Below are positions 52,349 to 61,583 of a stretch of 64,000 nt of DNA, one piece after another; the stretch's first letter is position 1; the number at the start of each line of letters is the position of its first letter. Position numbers and translations under genes: made by a program. Source of the stretch: Cytophagales bacterium. Lineage in GTDB: Bacteria; Bacteroidota; Bacteroidia; Cytophagales; Spirosomataceae. Location: positions 30,472 to 94,471 of the forward strand of contig RDXN01000053.1 of assembly GCA_004292855.1 (NCBI GenBank), read 5' to 3'. Under the pieces are notes generated by a model. It was not told the DNA's origin, did not search any database, and worked only from the letters and a program-made list of their open reading frames with translations.

Positions 52349-53374
52349 ATGAACAACTATCCTAAGCTTCACAACGCCACCTGGCCCGGCCTGGTGGGAA
52401 AAGGCCCCGACTCGGAGCCGATCATTGAGTTCGACCATTTGCTCCGTATGACTGCTGCCGCCGAGGTCGACGGCGTCAAGTTCGACGGGGTGGACCTCGG
52501 TCTGATTGGTCCGCACGTGGATATCGAAAGCTCCGACGACGACATTAAGCGGCTGGCCGACAAAATCGCGTCGCACAATCTTGTGGTGGGGTCGCTGGTG
52601 GCTCCAATTTGGGGTGGGCCAGTGTTGGGCAGCGATGCCGACCGCGCTTTCTTTCTCGAAATGGTCCGTAAATCCTGCCATCTGGGTAAGGTGTTGCGCG
52701 ACATGGGCATGCGCCCCAGCGGGGTGATCCGCGTCGACTCCGCGAGTTCGCCCCATCAGTGGGATGCAGATCCGGTTGGCAATACCAAGCTCATTGCCGA
52801 GACCTTCCGGGCTGCCTGCGACATTGCCGCCGACTACGGCGAACAAATTGCCGCCGAGGGCGAAATCTGCTGGGCCGGTATGCACTCCTGGCGCGCCATG
52901 CTCGACACGCTGGAGCAGGTGGACCGCCCCAACATGGGTTTTCAGGCCGATATGTCGCACACGCTGCTCTACACGATGGGCTACAACCGCGAACAGGACC
53001 GGATTCTGCCCGAAGGCTACGACTGGCAGGATCGCTCCGTGTTGACGGGTGCCCTCAAAACTCTCACCGATGCTCTCCGCCCCTGGACAACCGACTTCCA
53101 CGTGGCTCAGAACGACGGCACCGTGTTTGGCTCCGGCTCGCACGACAAGACCGGTCGGCACTGTCAGGCAACAGACCCCAACGGCAAGCTCGACGTACCG
53201 AACGACGCGGGTTTCTGGCTCCGCGACGAGAACGGCAATCTCACCAAAAAAATGCGCCACATCTGTTGGGACGGCTGCATGTTCCCCAACGACGTAATGA
53301 ACAACCAACAAACCTGGAACGACATTTTAGCCACCATGATTAAGGTCCGTGAAAAGCACGGATGGAACGAATAA
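52349..53374 (+). CDS. TIM-barrel sugar-phosphate isomerase/epimerase-like protein
   Basis: 341 residues of the AP-endonuclease-2-like TIM barrel. Landmarks are [72 protein letters not shown] and [19 protein letters not shown]. Acidic and His residues sit where this superfamily binds a divalent metal (Glu of EGEIC, Asp of QADMSH, His of FHVAQ). Longer than usual for the family, with a C-terminal extension. Together with the adjacent dehydrogenase it may act on a keto-sugar or an inosose. It ends at TAATG, overlapping the next start by one base. Confidence 0.85.
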   Translation: MNNYPKLHNATWPGLVGKGPDSEPIIEFDHLLRMTAAAEVDGVKFDGVDLGLIGPHVDIESSDDDIKRLADKIASHNLVVGSLVAPIWGGPVLGSDADRAFFLEMVRKSCHLGKVLRDMGMRPSGVIRVDSASSPHQWDADPVGNTKLIAETFRAACDIAADYGEQIAAEGEICWAGMHSWRAMLDTLEQVDRPNMGFQADMSHTLLYTMGYNREQDRILPEGYDWQDRSVLTGALKTLTDALRPWTTDFHVAQNDGTVFGSGSHDKTGRHCQATDPNGKLDVPNDAGFWLRDENGNLTKKMRHICWDGCMFPNDVMNNQQTWNDILATMIKVREKHGWNE

Positions 53375-54531
53375 TGGCCAAAACAATACGCATTGGGTTG
53401 ATCGGCACGGGCTTTATGGGCCGCACCCACTCGAACGGATACAATCAGGTTCCGCATTTTTTTCCTGAACACGAATACAAGCCTGTGTTGCAGGCGGTTT
53501 GCTCACGCAACGAAGCGAACGTAAAAGCCTTTGCCGAGCAGTGGGGCTATGCCTCTTACGAAACCGACTGGCGCAAACTGATCGCCCGCGACGATATCGA
53601 CGCCGTGGACATCTGCACCCCCAACGACACCCACGCCGAGATTGCCATTGCGGCTGCCGCTGCGGGCAAGATGATTTTGTGCGAGAAGCCACTGGCCCGC
53701 AACGTAGCCGAAGCCGAAGGTATGGTTGAGGCCATCGAGACGGCGGGCGTAGCCAACACCACCTGGTACAACTACCGTCGGATTCCTGCCGTGACCTTGG
53801 CCAAACAAATTGTGGCATCAGGCAAACTGGGTAAGATTTTCCATTACCGGGCCAACTTCCTGCAAGACTGGACCATCAGTGCCGACCTGCCGCAGGGGGG
53901 CACAGGCCTCTGGCGCATGGACGTCGAAGCCGCCGGGTCGGGCGTGACGGGCGATTTGCTGGCCCATTGCATCGACACGGCCATGTGGTTGAACGGGGCC
54001 ATTGTCGACGTGTCGGCGATGACCGAAACGTTTGTGAAAGAGCGGATGCACCAACTCACGGGCAAAGTTCAGCCGGTGGGTATCGACGATGCCTGTATTT
54101 TCCACTGCCACTTTGCCAACGGTTCGCTCGGTTTGTTTGAATCGACGCGCTACGCACGGGGACACAAGGCCCTGTACACGTTCGAGATCAACGGCGAACA
54201 CGCGTCGATCCGCTGGGACTTGCACGACCTGAACCGGCTCGAATACTTCGATCATGCCGACGAGGGCATCGTGCGCGGTTGGCGGTCTGTTCACGTCACC
54301 GATGGCGACCAACCCTACATGGGTAAGTGGTGGGTGCCGGGCCTGGGCATTGGCTACGAACACAGCTTTATCCATCAGGCCGCCGATTTTATGAAGTCAA
54401 TGGAAACGGGCGAACCCTGCCACCCAACCTTCCGCGACGCGCTCGAAACCCAGAAGGTGTGCGAGGCCGTGATCGAGTCGGGCCGCTCGCGTAGCTGGCA
54501 AGACACGGGCGTTGAAAGCTTCGCAATGTGA
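53374..54531 (+). CDS. Gfo/Idh/MocA-family NAD(P)-dependent dehydrogenase
   Basis: 385 residues from the ATG at 53374, which overlaps the upstream stop (TAATG); the frame opens at 53362 but those codons fall inside the preceding gene. The N-terminal Rossmann fold is [20 protein letters not shown], with [20 protein letters not shown] then [20 protein letters not shown], giving the EKP lysine. The C-terminal half has the Gfo/Idh substrate domain ([20 protein letters not shown]). Members oxidise sugar or inositol hydroxyls, including myo-inositol and glycosides at C3. The substrate is unknown here. Co-transcribed with the TIM-barrel gene. Confidence 0.94.
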   Translation: MAKTIRIGLIGTGFMGRTHSNGYNQVPHFFPEHEYKPVLQAVCSRNEANVKAFAEQWGYASYETDWRKLIARDDIDAVDICTPNDTHAEIAIAAAAAGKMILCEKPLARNVAEAEGMVEAIETAGVANTTWYNYRRIPAVTLAKQIVASGKLGKIFHYRANFLQDWTISADLPQGGTGLWRMDVEAAGSGVTGDLLAHCIDTAMWLNGAIVDVSAMTETFVKERMHQLTGKVQPVGIDDACIFHCHFANGSLGLFESTRYARGHKALYTFEINGEHASIRWDLHDLNRLEYFDHADEGIVRGWRSVHVTDGDQPYMGKWWVPGLGIGYEHSFIHQAADFMKSMETGEPCHPTFRDALETQKVCEAVIESGRSRSWQDTGVESFAM

Positions 54532-54544
54532 TTTCTTACAATGG

Positions 54545-54655
54545 GAACGCGTTTTTTGTCATCCCGAGGCATGAGGGATCTACTTTGTACAGGCACAAGT
54601 TGACCACAGGCAAGCTAGATCCCTCGTTCCTCGGGATGACAAAAAATCCGCGTGC
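54545..54655. repeat. TCATCCCGA palindromic element, copy 2
   Basis: TTTTTTGTCATCCCGAGG pairs with CCTCGGGATGACAAAAAA. Inside, GAGGGATCTA pairs with TAGATCCCTC around a loop that reads CTTTGTACAGGCACAAGTTG. Similar to the element at 58198-58337, which shares the loop. Confidence 0.88.
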
Positions 54656-54666
54656 CAATCCAAATT

Positions 54667-56148
54667 ATGCCAAATCCAATCCTCACCGTTTCAAACCTCT
54701 CCAAATCGTTTTCAGGCGTTCGGGCGTTGCACAACGTGCAGTTGGCCCTGCACCCCGGCGAGGTACACGCGCTCCTGGGCGAGAACGGGGCCGGCAAATC
54801 GACGTTCATGAAAATCCTGATCGGGCTGCTCACCCCCGATTCGGGCGAAATTTGGTTCGATGGAGAGCCGCTACGGGCAAACAACGTGCATGACGTGCTC
54901 AAACGAGGCATTTCGATGATTCACCAGGAGTTGCTCACCGTGCCCGAACTCACCGTTGCCCAGAACATCTTTCTGGGTCGCGAACCCAAACGATGGGGCT
55001 TTGTCGACGAAGCAAAGCTGAACAGTCAGGCCGAAACGTTGCTTCAGCAATTGGGCGTCGACCTGCGGCCCGATGCCCGGATGAAACACCTGAGCGTGGC
55101 CCAAATGCAGTTGGTCGACATTGCGAAGGCTCTTTCGAACGACGCGAAAGTTATCATCATGGACGAACCCACCTCGGCCCTGTCCGACACCGAGGTGCAA
55201 ACGTTGTTCGGCATCATCCGCGACTTGCAGCGAAAGGGCGTCGCCATTATTTATATTTCGCACAAACTCGACGAAATCTTTGCCCTCTGCAACACCATCA
55301 CCGTCCTGCGCGACGGGCAACTGATCGACAGCCGCCCCGCAACCGATTACACTCCCCAAACGCTCATTGCCCAACTGGTTGGGCGCACATTGGAAAGTCT
55401 GTTTCCTGAACCGAACATCAGCACAGGGCGCGAGGTGTTGCGGGTTGAAAAACTGGGGCAACCGAATAAATTTGAGGGCATTTCATTTTCCGTTCACGCG
55501 GGTGAGGTTGTGGGTCTTGGGGGACTTATGGGCGCAGGTCGTTCCGAAGTCGTGCAGGCCTTGTTTGGGATGGAGCCGCATAAACAGGGGAGAATTTATA
55601 TCAATGGGCAACCCGTCCAGATTCACACACCACAAGACGCCATCCGACACGGGATTGGCTTTGTCGGCGAAGACCGTAAGCAAACGGGCTTTATTCCGGC
55701 CTTGTCGGTCCGGGAAAACATTACCCTTATCTGCCTACCCAACTTTACCAAACGTGGTCTGGTACATGAACCGAATGAGACAGTGGCCGCCAACCGAACT
55801 GCCCGCGACCTGAACATCAAAACCGCCGGTTTAGGGCAACGCGTTATGCACCTGAGTGGGGGTAATCAACAAAAAGTGGTGCTAGGCAAAGTGCTGCTCT
55901 CAAAACCCTCGCTTGTGATTCTGGACGAACCCACGCGGGGTATTGACGTGGGCGCTAAGGCAGAAATTTACAAACTCATTAATCAATTGACCAGCAACGG
56001 CATAGCCGTGTTATTAATATCTTCGGAACTACCCGAACTGCTGGGTTTGAGTCACCGAATTGTCGTACTCGCTAAAGGAAAACAGACCGCCGTGCTTTTA
56101 CGGGAAGAAGCAACGCCCCAAACGGTCATGCAGTATGCAATGGCCTAG
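54667..56148 (+). CDS. Sugar ABC transporter ATP-binding protein, RbsA/MglA type
   Basis: 493 residues from the ATG at 54667, with two ATPase halves. The first has Walker A GENGAGKST, a Q-loop and LSVAQMQLVDIAKALS, and Walker B VIIMDEPTSAL. The second has a degenerate Walker A (GLMGAGRSEV) and an intact signature (LSGGNQQKVVLGKVLL) with LVILDEPTRGIDVG. This is the usual layout of ribose/galactose/inositol-type importers (CUT2 family), where only one site hydrolyses ATP. It powers the permease and binding protein that follow. A 5-residue longer start (54652) lies in the repeat. Confidence 0.96.
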   Translation: MPNPILTVSNLSKSFSGVRALHNVQLALHPGEVHALLGENGAGKSTFMKILIGLLTPDSGEIWFDGEPLRANNVHDVLKRGISMIHQELLTVPELTVAQNIFLGREPKRWGFVDEAKLNSQAETLLQQLGVDLRPDARMKHLSVAQMQLVDIAKALSNDAKVIIMDEPTSALSDTEVQTLFGIIRDLQRKGVAIIYISHKLDEIFALCNTITVLRDGQLIDSRPATDYTPQTLIAQLVGRTLESLFPEPNISTGREVLRVEKLGQPNKFEGISFSVHAGEVVGLGGLMGAGRSEVVQALFGMEPHKQGRIYINGQPVQIHTPQDAIRHGIGFVGEDRKQTGFIPALSVRENITLICLPNFTKRGLVHEPNETVAANRTARDLNIKTAGLGQRVMHLSGGNQQKVVLGKVLLSKPSLVILDEPTRGIDVGAKAEIYKLINQLTSNGIAVLLISSELPELLGLSHRIVVLAKGKQTAVLLREEATPQTVMQYAMA

Positions 56149-56152
56149 CGAG

Positions 56153-57106
56153 ATGAACACCACCAAAACCCTGATCTCATCTAAAATCTCTGGTCAACTA
56201 GGCCAATACGGTCTCCTGGTTGCCTTTTTGCTCATTTGCGTAGCACTCGCCATCATCAGTCCGAAGTTTTTGACCGTGCAAAATGGGTTGATTATCGTCA
56301 CGCAGGTGTCGATTAACGCGCTGCTGGCTTTTGGGGTTACGTTTGTCATTATCACCGGCGGCATCGACCTGTCTATCGGTTCCATTGTGGCCGTGGCTGG
56401 CGTGGTTTCAGCGTCGTTTGCCCACCCCGACTCGTATCCGGTTATCGTTCCCATGCTGATGGGGTTGTTGGTTGGCGTTGCCTTCGGTGCGCTCAACGGC
56501 TGGGTCATTACCCGGAGCAACGTGCCACCGTTTATTGTCACGCTCGGCACCATGACCATCGGGCGGGGTCTGGCTCTGATCCTGAGCAAAGGACGCCCGG
56601 TCTCGAACCTCTCCGACGAATTTAACTTCCTGGGGGGTGGGAAAATCCTGGGCATCCCCACACTTATTATAATCTTGCTGGTGGCCTTTGCCGTCTGTTC
56701 AGTCGTGCTGCGCAAAACGGTATTGGGCCGGTACATGTACGCAGTTGGGGGTAACGAACCGGCCTCGCGGGCGTCGGGAATCAATGTTTCGCGGGTGAAA
56801 ATGAAGGTGTACGTGTTGGCGGGCGGGTTGGCTGCTTTAGCTGGCATTCTGCTCACATCGCGCATCAGCACGGGTCAGCCCAACGCGGGCGAGGGCTTTG
56901 AACTCGACGCCATAGCGGCCACAATCATCGGGGGCACGAGCACAACGGGCGGAACGGGCACCATGACCGGCACACTGATTGGTGCGCTGCTCATTGGGGT
57001 CATCAGCAACGGCCTCGATCTGCTCAATGTTAGTTCGTATTACCAACAAGTTGTTATGGGCGTTATTATTGTGGGTGCCGTGGTACTGGACAGCCTGAAA
57101 AAGTAA
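56153..57106 (+). CDS. Sugar ABC transporter permease, RbsC type
   Basis: 317 residues from the ATG at 56153, four bases after the ATPase stop; longer starts lie inside that gene. Ten or so helices have the CUT2 permease pattern: PKFLTVQNGLIIVTQVSINA, GVTFVIITGGIDLSIGSIVA, VPPFIVTLGTMTIGRGLALI, YAVGGNEPASRASGINVSRV then KMKVYVLAGGLAALAGILLT, and GTSTTGGTGTMTGTLIGALL. It forms the inner-membrane channel of the importer, most likely for a pentose, hexose or cyclitol. Confidence 0.96.
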   Translation: MNTTKTLISSKISGQLGQYGLLVAFLLICVALAIISPKFLTVQNGLIIVTQVSINALLAFGVTFVIITGGIDLSIGSIVAVAGVVSASFAHPDSYPVIVPMLMGLLVGVAFGALNGWVITRSNVPPFIVTLGTMTIGRGLALILSKGRPVSNLSDEFNFLGGGKILGIPTLIIILLVAFAVCSVVLRKTVLGRYMYAVGGNEPASRASGINVSRVKMKVYVLAGGLAALAGILLTSRISTGQPNAGEGFELDAIAATIIGGTSTTGGTGTMTGTLIGALLIGVISNGLDLLNVSSYYQQVVMGVIIVGAVVLDSLKK

Positions 57107-57120
57107 TCGTTAATTTCAAA

Positions 57121-57230
57121 CCCCCGATTGAAATCGGGGGCTGATTGTCGGCCATCCCTGCGGGATTTCGACGTAGACCAGTTAATCCCGTAGGGATGAC
57201 CGACCATTAGCCCCCGATTTTAATCGGGGG
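57121..57230. repeat. 110-bp palindromic element between permease and binding-protein genes
   Basis: The outer hairpins CCCCCGATTGAAATCGGGGG (57121-57140) and CCCCCGATTTTAATCGGGGG (57211-57230) bound inner arms around GCCATCCCTGCGGGATT and AATCCCGTAGGGATGAC, which also pair. It differs in sequence from the other intergenic elements but has the same layout. Confidence 0.88.
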
Positions 57231-57245
57231 ACAAATAAAGCAAAC

Positions 57246-58193
57246 ATGAACCTGATAAAACCCTTTTCAACCCTTGCCTTAGCAGCCCTACTAGCAGCTT
57301 GCAATCAGACATCCTCCACTAACAGTGAGACCACCGCCATCGAAGGCAAAAAACTGACCGTCGGGGCCACCATGCTGGCGATGGAACACGAGTTTGTGGT
57401 AAATGTTCACGACGAAATGGTGAAACAGGCCGAAAAAGACGGCATCGAACTGCTGACCGTCGATGCTGAGCGGTCAGCCCTGAAGCAGGTGGAGCAGGTC
57501 GAGAGTTTCATCGGGCAAAACGTCGACGCTATCATTTTGAATCCCGCTGAGGTTGAAGCCTGTTCACCCGCCGTGTCGAAGGCCCTGGCGGCTGGCATCC
57601 CGATCATCAACGTCAACTCCGAGACAAGCGCGAAACCCACCGCTTTTGTTGGCTCCGACGATGTGGAAGCGGGTCGGATTGCCATGCAGCACATCGCTGA
57701 TAAGTTAGGCGGCAAGGGAAACGTGCTGATGATGGAGGGCTACATGGGGCAGGCCGGGCAGATCAAACGGGCACAAGGCGCACAGGAAGTGCTCAAAAAA
57801 TACCCCGGTCTGAAACTAATGGCCCAACAAACCGCCGGTTGGGACCGCGCCAAGGCGATGGAACTGATGGAAAACTGGATTCAGTCGTACGGCAATCAGA
57901 TCAACGCCGTGTTCGCCCATAACGACGAGATGGCCCTCGGTGCCGTGAAGGCCCTCACCGACGCGGGCCTGAAAGACAAAATCATGGTGGTGGGTATCGA
58001 CGCCATCGCCGACGCCCTCCAATCCATGAAGAAAGGAACCCTCGACGCGACCGTTTTCCAAAACGCCCAACAACAAGGCGCACAGGCCGTGGCAACCGCC
58101 ATCAAAGCCGCCAAAAAACAGCCGTTTGAGAAAGAGGTGCTGATTCCGTTTGAGTTAGTCACGAAAGAGAATTTGAATAAATACCTGAAATGA
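57246..58193 (+). CDS. Sugar ABC transporter substrate-binding lipoprotein, RbsB type
   Basis: 315 residues. The lipobox is LAALLAACNQTSS (Cys at about 19), so it is anchored in the periplasm. The Peripla_BP_4 fold follows: LTVGATMLAMEHEFVVNVHD, VEQVESFIGQNVDAIILNPA, AGIPIINVNSETS, GKGNVLMMEGYMGQAGQIKR, INAVFAHNDEMALGAVKALT and KIMVVGIDAIADALQSM. It binds a monosaccharide or cyclitol and hands it to the RbsC-type permease. Its ligand cannot be read from sequence, although MIOX in the region makes myo-inositol a candidate. Confidence 0.94.
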   Translation: MNLIKPFSTLALAALLAACNQTSSTNSETTAIEGKKLTVGATMLAMEHEFVVNVHDEMVKQAEKDGIELLTVDAERSALKQVEQVESFIGQNVDAIILNPAEVEACSPAVSKALAAGIPIINVNSETSAKPTAFVGSDDVEAGRIAMQHIADKLGGKGNVLMMEGYMGQAGQIKRAQGAQEVLKKYPGLKLMAQQTAGWDRAKAMELMENWIQSYGNQINAVFAHNDEMALGAVKALTDAGLKDKIMVVGIDAIADALQSMKKGTLDATVFQNAQQQGAQAVATAIKAAKKQPFEKEVLIPFELVTKENLNKYLK

Positions 58194-58197
58194 ATTG

Positions 58198-58337
58198 ATT
58201 GGCACGCGTGTTTTTTTGTCATCCCGACCGGTCCGCCGGTGCGGCAGGAGGGATCTACTTTGTACAGGCACAAGTTGACTATAGACAAGCTAGATCCCTC
58301 ATTCTTCGGGATGACAAAAAAAATCCGCGTTCCAATC
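58198..58337. repeat. TCATCCCGA palindromic element, copy 3
   Basis: TTTTTTTGTCATCCCGA on the left and TCGGGATGACAAAAAAAAT on the right form the outer stem, with GAGGGATCTA and TAGATCCCTC inside. The loop CTTTGTACAGGCACAAGTTG matches the 54545 copy. The left arm carries an extra CCGGTCCGCCGGTGCGGC stretch, itself a small palindrome, absent from the other copies. Confidence 0.88.
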
Positions 58338-58349
58338 AATCCCAAAGCT

Positions 58350-59201
58350 ATGAACCGCAAACACTTCCTTTTATCCCTACTGGGGTCGACCGCCTTAGCT
58401 GCTTCGACCCGCGCCAAAAAGCCCTACGTCGTGTTCGTCACGGGCGATCACGAGTACAGCAGCGAGCTGACCATGCCACTGCTTGCCGCCGAACTGGAGA
58501 AAAACTACGGGATACGCACCAAAGTGCTCAAGTCCGTGCCCGACCATAAAGGCGAAAAAGATATTCCAGGCCTGGAGGCTCTCCGCGAGGCCGACCTGGC
58601 TGTGTTTTTCCTGCGCTGGCGACTACTGCCCCAGGACCAACTTGACCTGATCGACGCCTATCTGAAATCGGGCAAGCCGTTGGTGGGCTTCCGCACCACC
58701 ACCCACGCCTTCAACTACCCCGCTGGCGACGAGCGCAAACGCTGGAACGCCTTTGGTGAGTTTGCGTTTGGGAGTCCGCCGGGTTGGGGGGGCCCGGCCA
58801 AACATACCCACTACGGCCACACCAGCACAACCGACGTAACGGTTATCCCGGAGCAGGCCAACCACCCCATTCTGACGGGTGTGGAACCAAGTTTCCATGC
58901 TCCTTCGTGGCTCTACCATGTCTTGCCGGGTCACCCCGCCAAAGGCGCAACTTCACTCATGATGGGCAAATCGGTGAAGCCTGAGCGGCAACCCGCTGTT
59001 GATAATCCGGTGGCGTGGACCTGGAAAAACGAGTGGGGCGGGCGGGTGTTTTTCACCACGTTGGGCCATCCCGAAGATTTCAAGGCCGAAGGCTTACAGC
59101 GGATGACCATCAACGCCATCCATTGGGCGTTGGGCAAATCGGTGCCAAAGAAGTGGAAGGGAAAAATGAATATCAACGTAGCTTACGACAGTCATGCCTA
59201 A
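58350..59201 (+). CDS. ThuA-like trehalose-utilisation domain protein, exported
   Basis: 283 residues from the ATG at 58350, with a signal peptide (HFLLSLLGSTALAAS); the longer frame from 58239 lies in the repeat. The ThuA/glutamine-amidotransferase-like fold shows KKPYVVFVTGDHEYSSELTM, LREADLAVFFLRWRLLPQDQ, SGKPLVGFRTTTHAFNYPAG, HPILTGVEPSF and VAWTWKNEWGGRVFFTTLGH. ThuA proteins are linked to disaccharide oxidation and 3-keto-sugar metabolism, often beside DUF1080 and Gfo/Idh genes, but their activity is unclear. Overlaps the next gene by 8 bp. Confidence 0.9.
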   Translation: MNRKHFLLSLLGSTALAASTRAKKPYVVFVTGDHEYSSELTMPLLAAELEKNYGIRTKVLKSVPDHKGEKDIPGLEALREADLAVFFLRWRLLPQDQLDLIDAYLKSGKPLVGFRTTTHAFNYPAGDERKRWNAFGEFAFGSPPGWGGPAKHTHYGHTSTTDVTVIPEQANHPILTGVEPSFHAPSWLYHVLPGHPAKGATSLMMGKSVKPERQPAVDNPVAWTWKNEWGGRVFFTTLGHPEDFKAEGLQRMTINAIHWALGKSVPKKWKGKMNINVAYDSHA

Positions 59202-60048
59202 AATCGGCTTTAACCTCCTCGTTTGGACGGCCAACCTCTCCGACCAAATGAACCCCATTGCCGACCGGCTCAAGACCATCGGCTACGACGGCATCGAGTG
59301 TTATTTGGGTGCAACCGACACGGCCACCTACGCCCGCTTCGGCGATCACATGAAGCAGTTGGGCATGGCCTCGACGTGCGTAATGACCCTCGGCCCCGAC
59401 GAAAATCCGGTGAGCGAATCAGCCTCGGTTCGGGCGGCTGCGCTGGACCGGATTAAAGTCGCCATCGACTGCGCCCACGCCATGAACGCCGAGGTAATCT
59501 GCGGACCGTTCCATTCGGCCTTCTCGGTGTTTTCGCGGCAGGAGCCGCAACAAACTGAATATCAACGAAGTGCCGACGTGTTGCGGCAGGCAGGCGATTA
59601 CGCGGCCCAGGCGGGTATCATTCTGACGCCCGAAGCCCTCAACCGGTTTGAATGCTATTTGTGCAACACGATGGAGCAACTGCATCATCTGGTAAGCCTG
59701 ACCAATCACCCCAACGTACGGGCCATGTTCGATACGCATCATGCTAACATGGAGGAGAAAAAGTTTGCCGATGCCATCGCGACCATCGCGCCGGTGCTGG
59801 CGCACGTCCACATCAGCGAGAATGACCGGGGCACACCCGGTTCGGGCCATGTGCCGTTCGATGAGGTGTTTGCGTCGCTAGCAGGCATAGGCTACAACGG
59901 CTGGCTCACCATCGAAGCCTTCACCCGCAACGATCCCGACTTTGCCAATGCCATTGGGGTTTGGCGCGAATACAACGAACCCTGGCACATTGCCGAAGGG
60001 GGCTACGCCTTTATTCGCGCCATGATGGCGAAGCACGGAATGGCCTAA
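59194..60048 (+). CDS. TIM-barrel hydroxypyruvate-isomerase-like protein
   Basis: 284 residues of the AP-endonuclease-2/xylose-isomerase-like family. IGFNLLVWTANLSDQMNPIA then DRLKTIGYDGIECYLG opens the barrel. AGIILTPEALNRFECYLCNT holds the metal-ligand Glu, HPNVRAMFDTHHANMEEKKF the Asp/His pair, and LAHVHISENDRGTPGSGHVP and GYNGWLTIEAFTRN the remaining His and Glu. Such enzymes isomerise or epimerise keto-sugars. It is the second TIM barrel of this cluster and probably acts in the same pathway. Ends 12 bp before the convergent GH5-like gene. Confidence 0.9.
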   Translation: MPKIGFNLLVWTANLSDQMNPIADRLKTIGYDGIECYLGATDTATYARFGDHMKQLGMASTCVMTLGPDENPVSESASVRAAALDRIKVAIDCAHAMNAEVICGPFHSAFSVFSRQEPQQTEYQRSADVLRQAGDYAAQAGIILTPEALNRFECYLCNTMEQLHHLVSLTNHPNVRAMFDTHHANMEEKKFADAIATIAPVLAHVHISENDRGTPGSGHVPFDEVFASLAGIGYNGWLTIEAFTRNDPDFANAIGVWREYNEPWHIAEGGYAFIRAMMAKHGMA

Positions 60049-60059
60049 CGGTTGGCCCT

Positions 60060-61229
60060 CTACTTCTTACCCATTGCGGCCTTAATCGCCGTAATTTCGG
60101 TTGAGTCGTAGGGGGTCATGTCGGTTTTATAGACCTCGTGAAACCAGATCGAGGGTTCGCGGCCCCCGGTGTAGGGTTTGTCCCAGCTATCCCAGGGCAA
60201 ATACGTCTGCGTCTTACCGCCCACAAAGCCCCAGTTAATCATGCCCACGTTCTCACGCTTGGCAATGGGCAGGTGGGTCTGGAACTTGCTGCCTGCTCCC
60301 CGCGCCATAAACTCGGTGCAGATAATGGGGCGTCCCTGCTTTTTCAAGTCGGCGATTGCTTTCTCCAGATTTTCGGGCGTTGAGTACTGGTGAAACGTGA
60401 TTACGTCAGAATTCTCAAACTGCACTCGTTCAATGGGGAACCACTTGGCGGGGTCGGCCCACTCGTTGCCCCGCACAATCCACGGTCCCGACGTGAGGGG
60501 TTGGCTTGGATTCACCGAACGCGCCCACTCAAATACACGTGGCAAGAGGTTCGTGACCACGGCCACTTTGTTTTTGGGTTCCAGATTCTCCTTTTTACTT
60601 TTCTCGCCGTAGCTCGTTGCGTTGGTGTTGTCGGGTTCGTTCCAAAGGTCCCACATCAGAATCCGGTTGTCGTTTTTAAAGGCCGAAACAACACCTTTCA
60701 CGTAGGCTTCGAGCCGTGGATACTGCGACACGTCGGTGAGGGCAGCCGCACCGGGGGCCTGCACCCAACCGGAATTATGCACGCCCGGCGTGGGTTCGGG
60801 CTGCTTGCCCAATTGCGGGTACGGATGCCAGCACGAATCGAACAACACGAGCATAGGCCGAATCTTGTGTTTGGCACACACGTCCAGGAATTGGTTCAGG
60901 CGGGTGGTAAAGCCTTTCGGGTCCTGTTGCCAGAGCAAATCGTGCAAAAACACGCGCATGGTATTCATGCCAATGCTTTCGGCCAGGGCCAATTCTTTGT
61001 CGATAGCGGCCAAATCGAACGTTTCAGGCTGAAACATTTCGAGCTGATTAATGGCATAGGCCGGGGCGTAATTGGAGCCGACAAGAAACGGCTGTTTGGC
61101 AGACCAGGCTTTGGCTTTGTCGGCAGACCACCGACCGGGCGCACTGCTCGTGAGGGTAGCGGGTGTCTGCGCAAACGCTATTACCGACCACAGCCAGAGT
61201 AGCGTAAACGAAAGGGATTGACGAATCAT
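60060..61229 (-). CDS. GH5-like secreted glycoside hydrolase
   Basis: 389 residues from the ATG at 61229, with a signal peptide (SFTLLWLWSVIAFAQ); the longer frame from 61292 is less likely. It has a (beta/alpha)8 fold: LALAESIGMNTMRVFLHDLL, RILMWDLWNEPDNTNATSY with the acid/base Glu in NEP, and RPIICTEFMARGAGS with the nucleophile Glu, in the clan GH-A spacing. Annotated members are cellulases or mannanases; the substrate here is open. It lies on the opposite strand to the catabolic cluster, convergent with its last gene. Confidence 0.85.
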   Translation of the reverse strand: MIRQSLSFTLLWLWSVIAFAQTPATLTSSAPGRWSADKAKAWSAKQPFLVGSNYAPAYAINQLEMFQPETFDLAAIDKELALAESIGMNTMRVFLHDLLWQQDPKGFTTRLNQFLDVCAKHKIRPMLVLFDSCWHPYPQLGKQPEPTPGVHNSGWVQAPGAAALTDVSQYPRLEAYVKGVVSAFKNDNRILMWDLWNEPDNTNATSYGEKSKKENLEPKNKVAVVTNLLPRVFEWARSVNPSQPLTSGPWIVRGNEWADPAKWFPIERVQFENSDVITFHQYSTPENLEKAIADLKKQGRPIICTEFMARGAGSKFQTHLPIAKRENVGMINWGFVGGKTQTYLPWDSWDKPYTGGREPSIWFHEVYKTDMTPYDSTEITAIKAAMGKK

Positions 61230-61337
61230 GGAGTTGATTGGGGATAATACTGCCCGGAAAAGGAGATTTCGGGGTATTTTATCCTTGCCCAAAACATCAA
61301 TTACCCTCTTTTGCCCTCAACAAATGTATTCAGCCAA

Positions 61338-61583
61338 TCAATCGAGCCTGTTTGAAAGGCGAATACCGGGTATGAACCGAAAATCTTTGAGATTATACGT
61401 TCGCAATTCGAGGCCGTACACCAAAGCTGTTGCGGCAATCAAAGCGTCCGAGATACCAAGTTGGTGCGACAACACGTATTCCTGTTGCAATTCCATTGCC
61501 AGTTGAGCAATCGGGGGCTCAAATGCTAAAATAGAGAACCCTACAAGTGCTTTTCGGGTCCTGAGAAAAAATGACTTCTCCAT
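61338..61583 (-). pseudogene. PIN-domain (VapC-like) toxin remnant, N-terminus missing
   Basis: Only 81 codons. The visible part is the C-terminal half of a PIN domain: GISDALIAATALVYGLELRT then YNLKDFRFIPGI, with the DALIAA and Asp motif of VapC-type RNases. The N-terminal half, which should carry the first catalytic Asp in a YLLDTN-like strand, is absent; the ATG at 61583 lies inside the antitoxin frame. The toxin is thus very probably inactive and a deletion has brought its end next to the antitoxin gene. Confidence 0.75.

Noticed and set aside
58239..58349. N-terminal extension of the ThuA-like protein
   Set aside because: These 37 codons are the translation of a palindromic repeat also found non-coding at 54545-54655; the signal peptide begins at 58350.
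60390..61202. 270-codon open frame on the plus strand
   Set aside because: It is antisense to the GH5-like gene, which has a signal peptide and both catalytic Glu motifs. The antisense product has no protein-like pattern.
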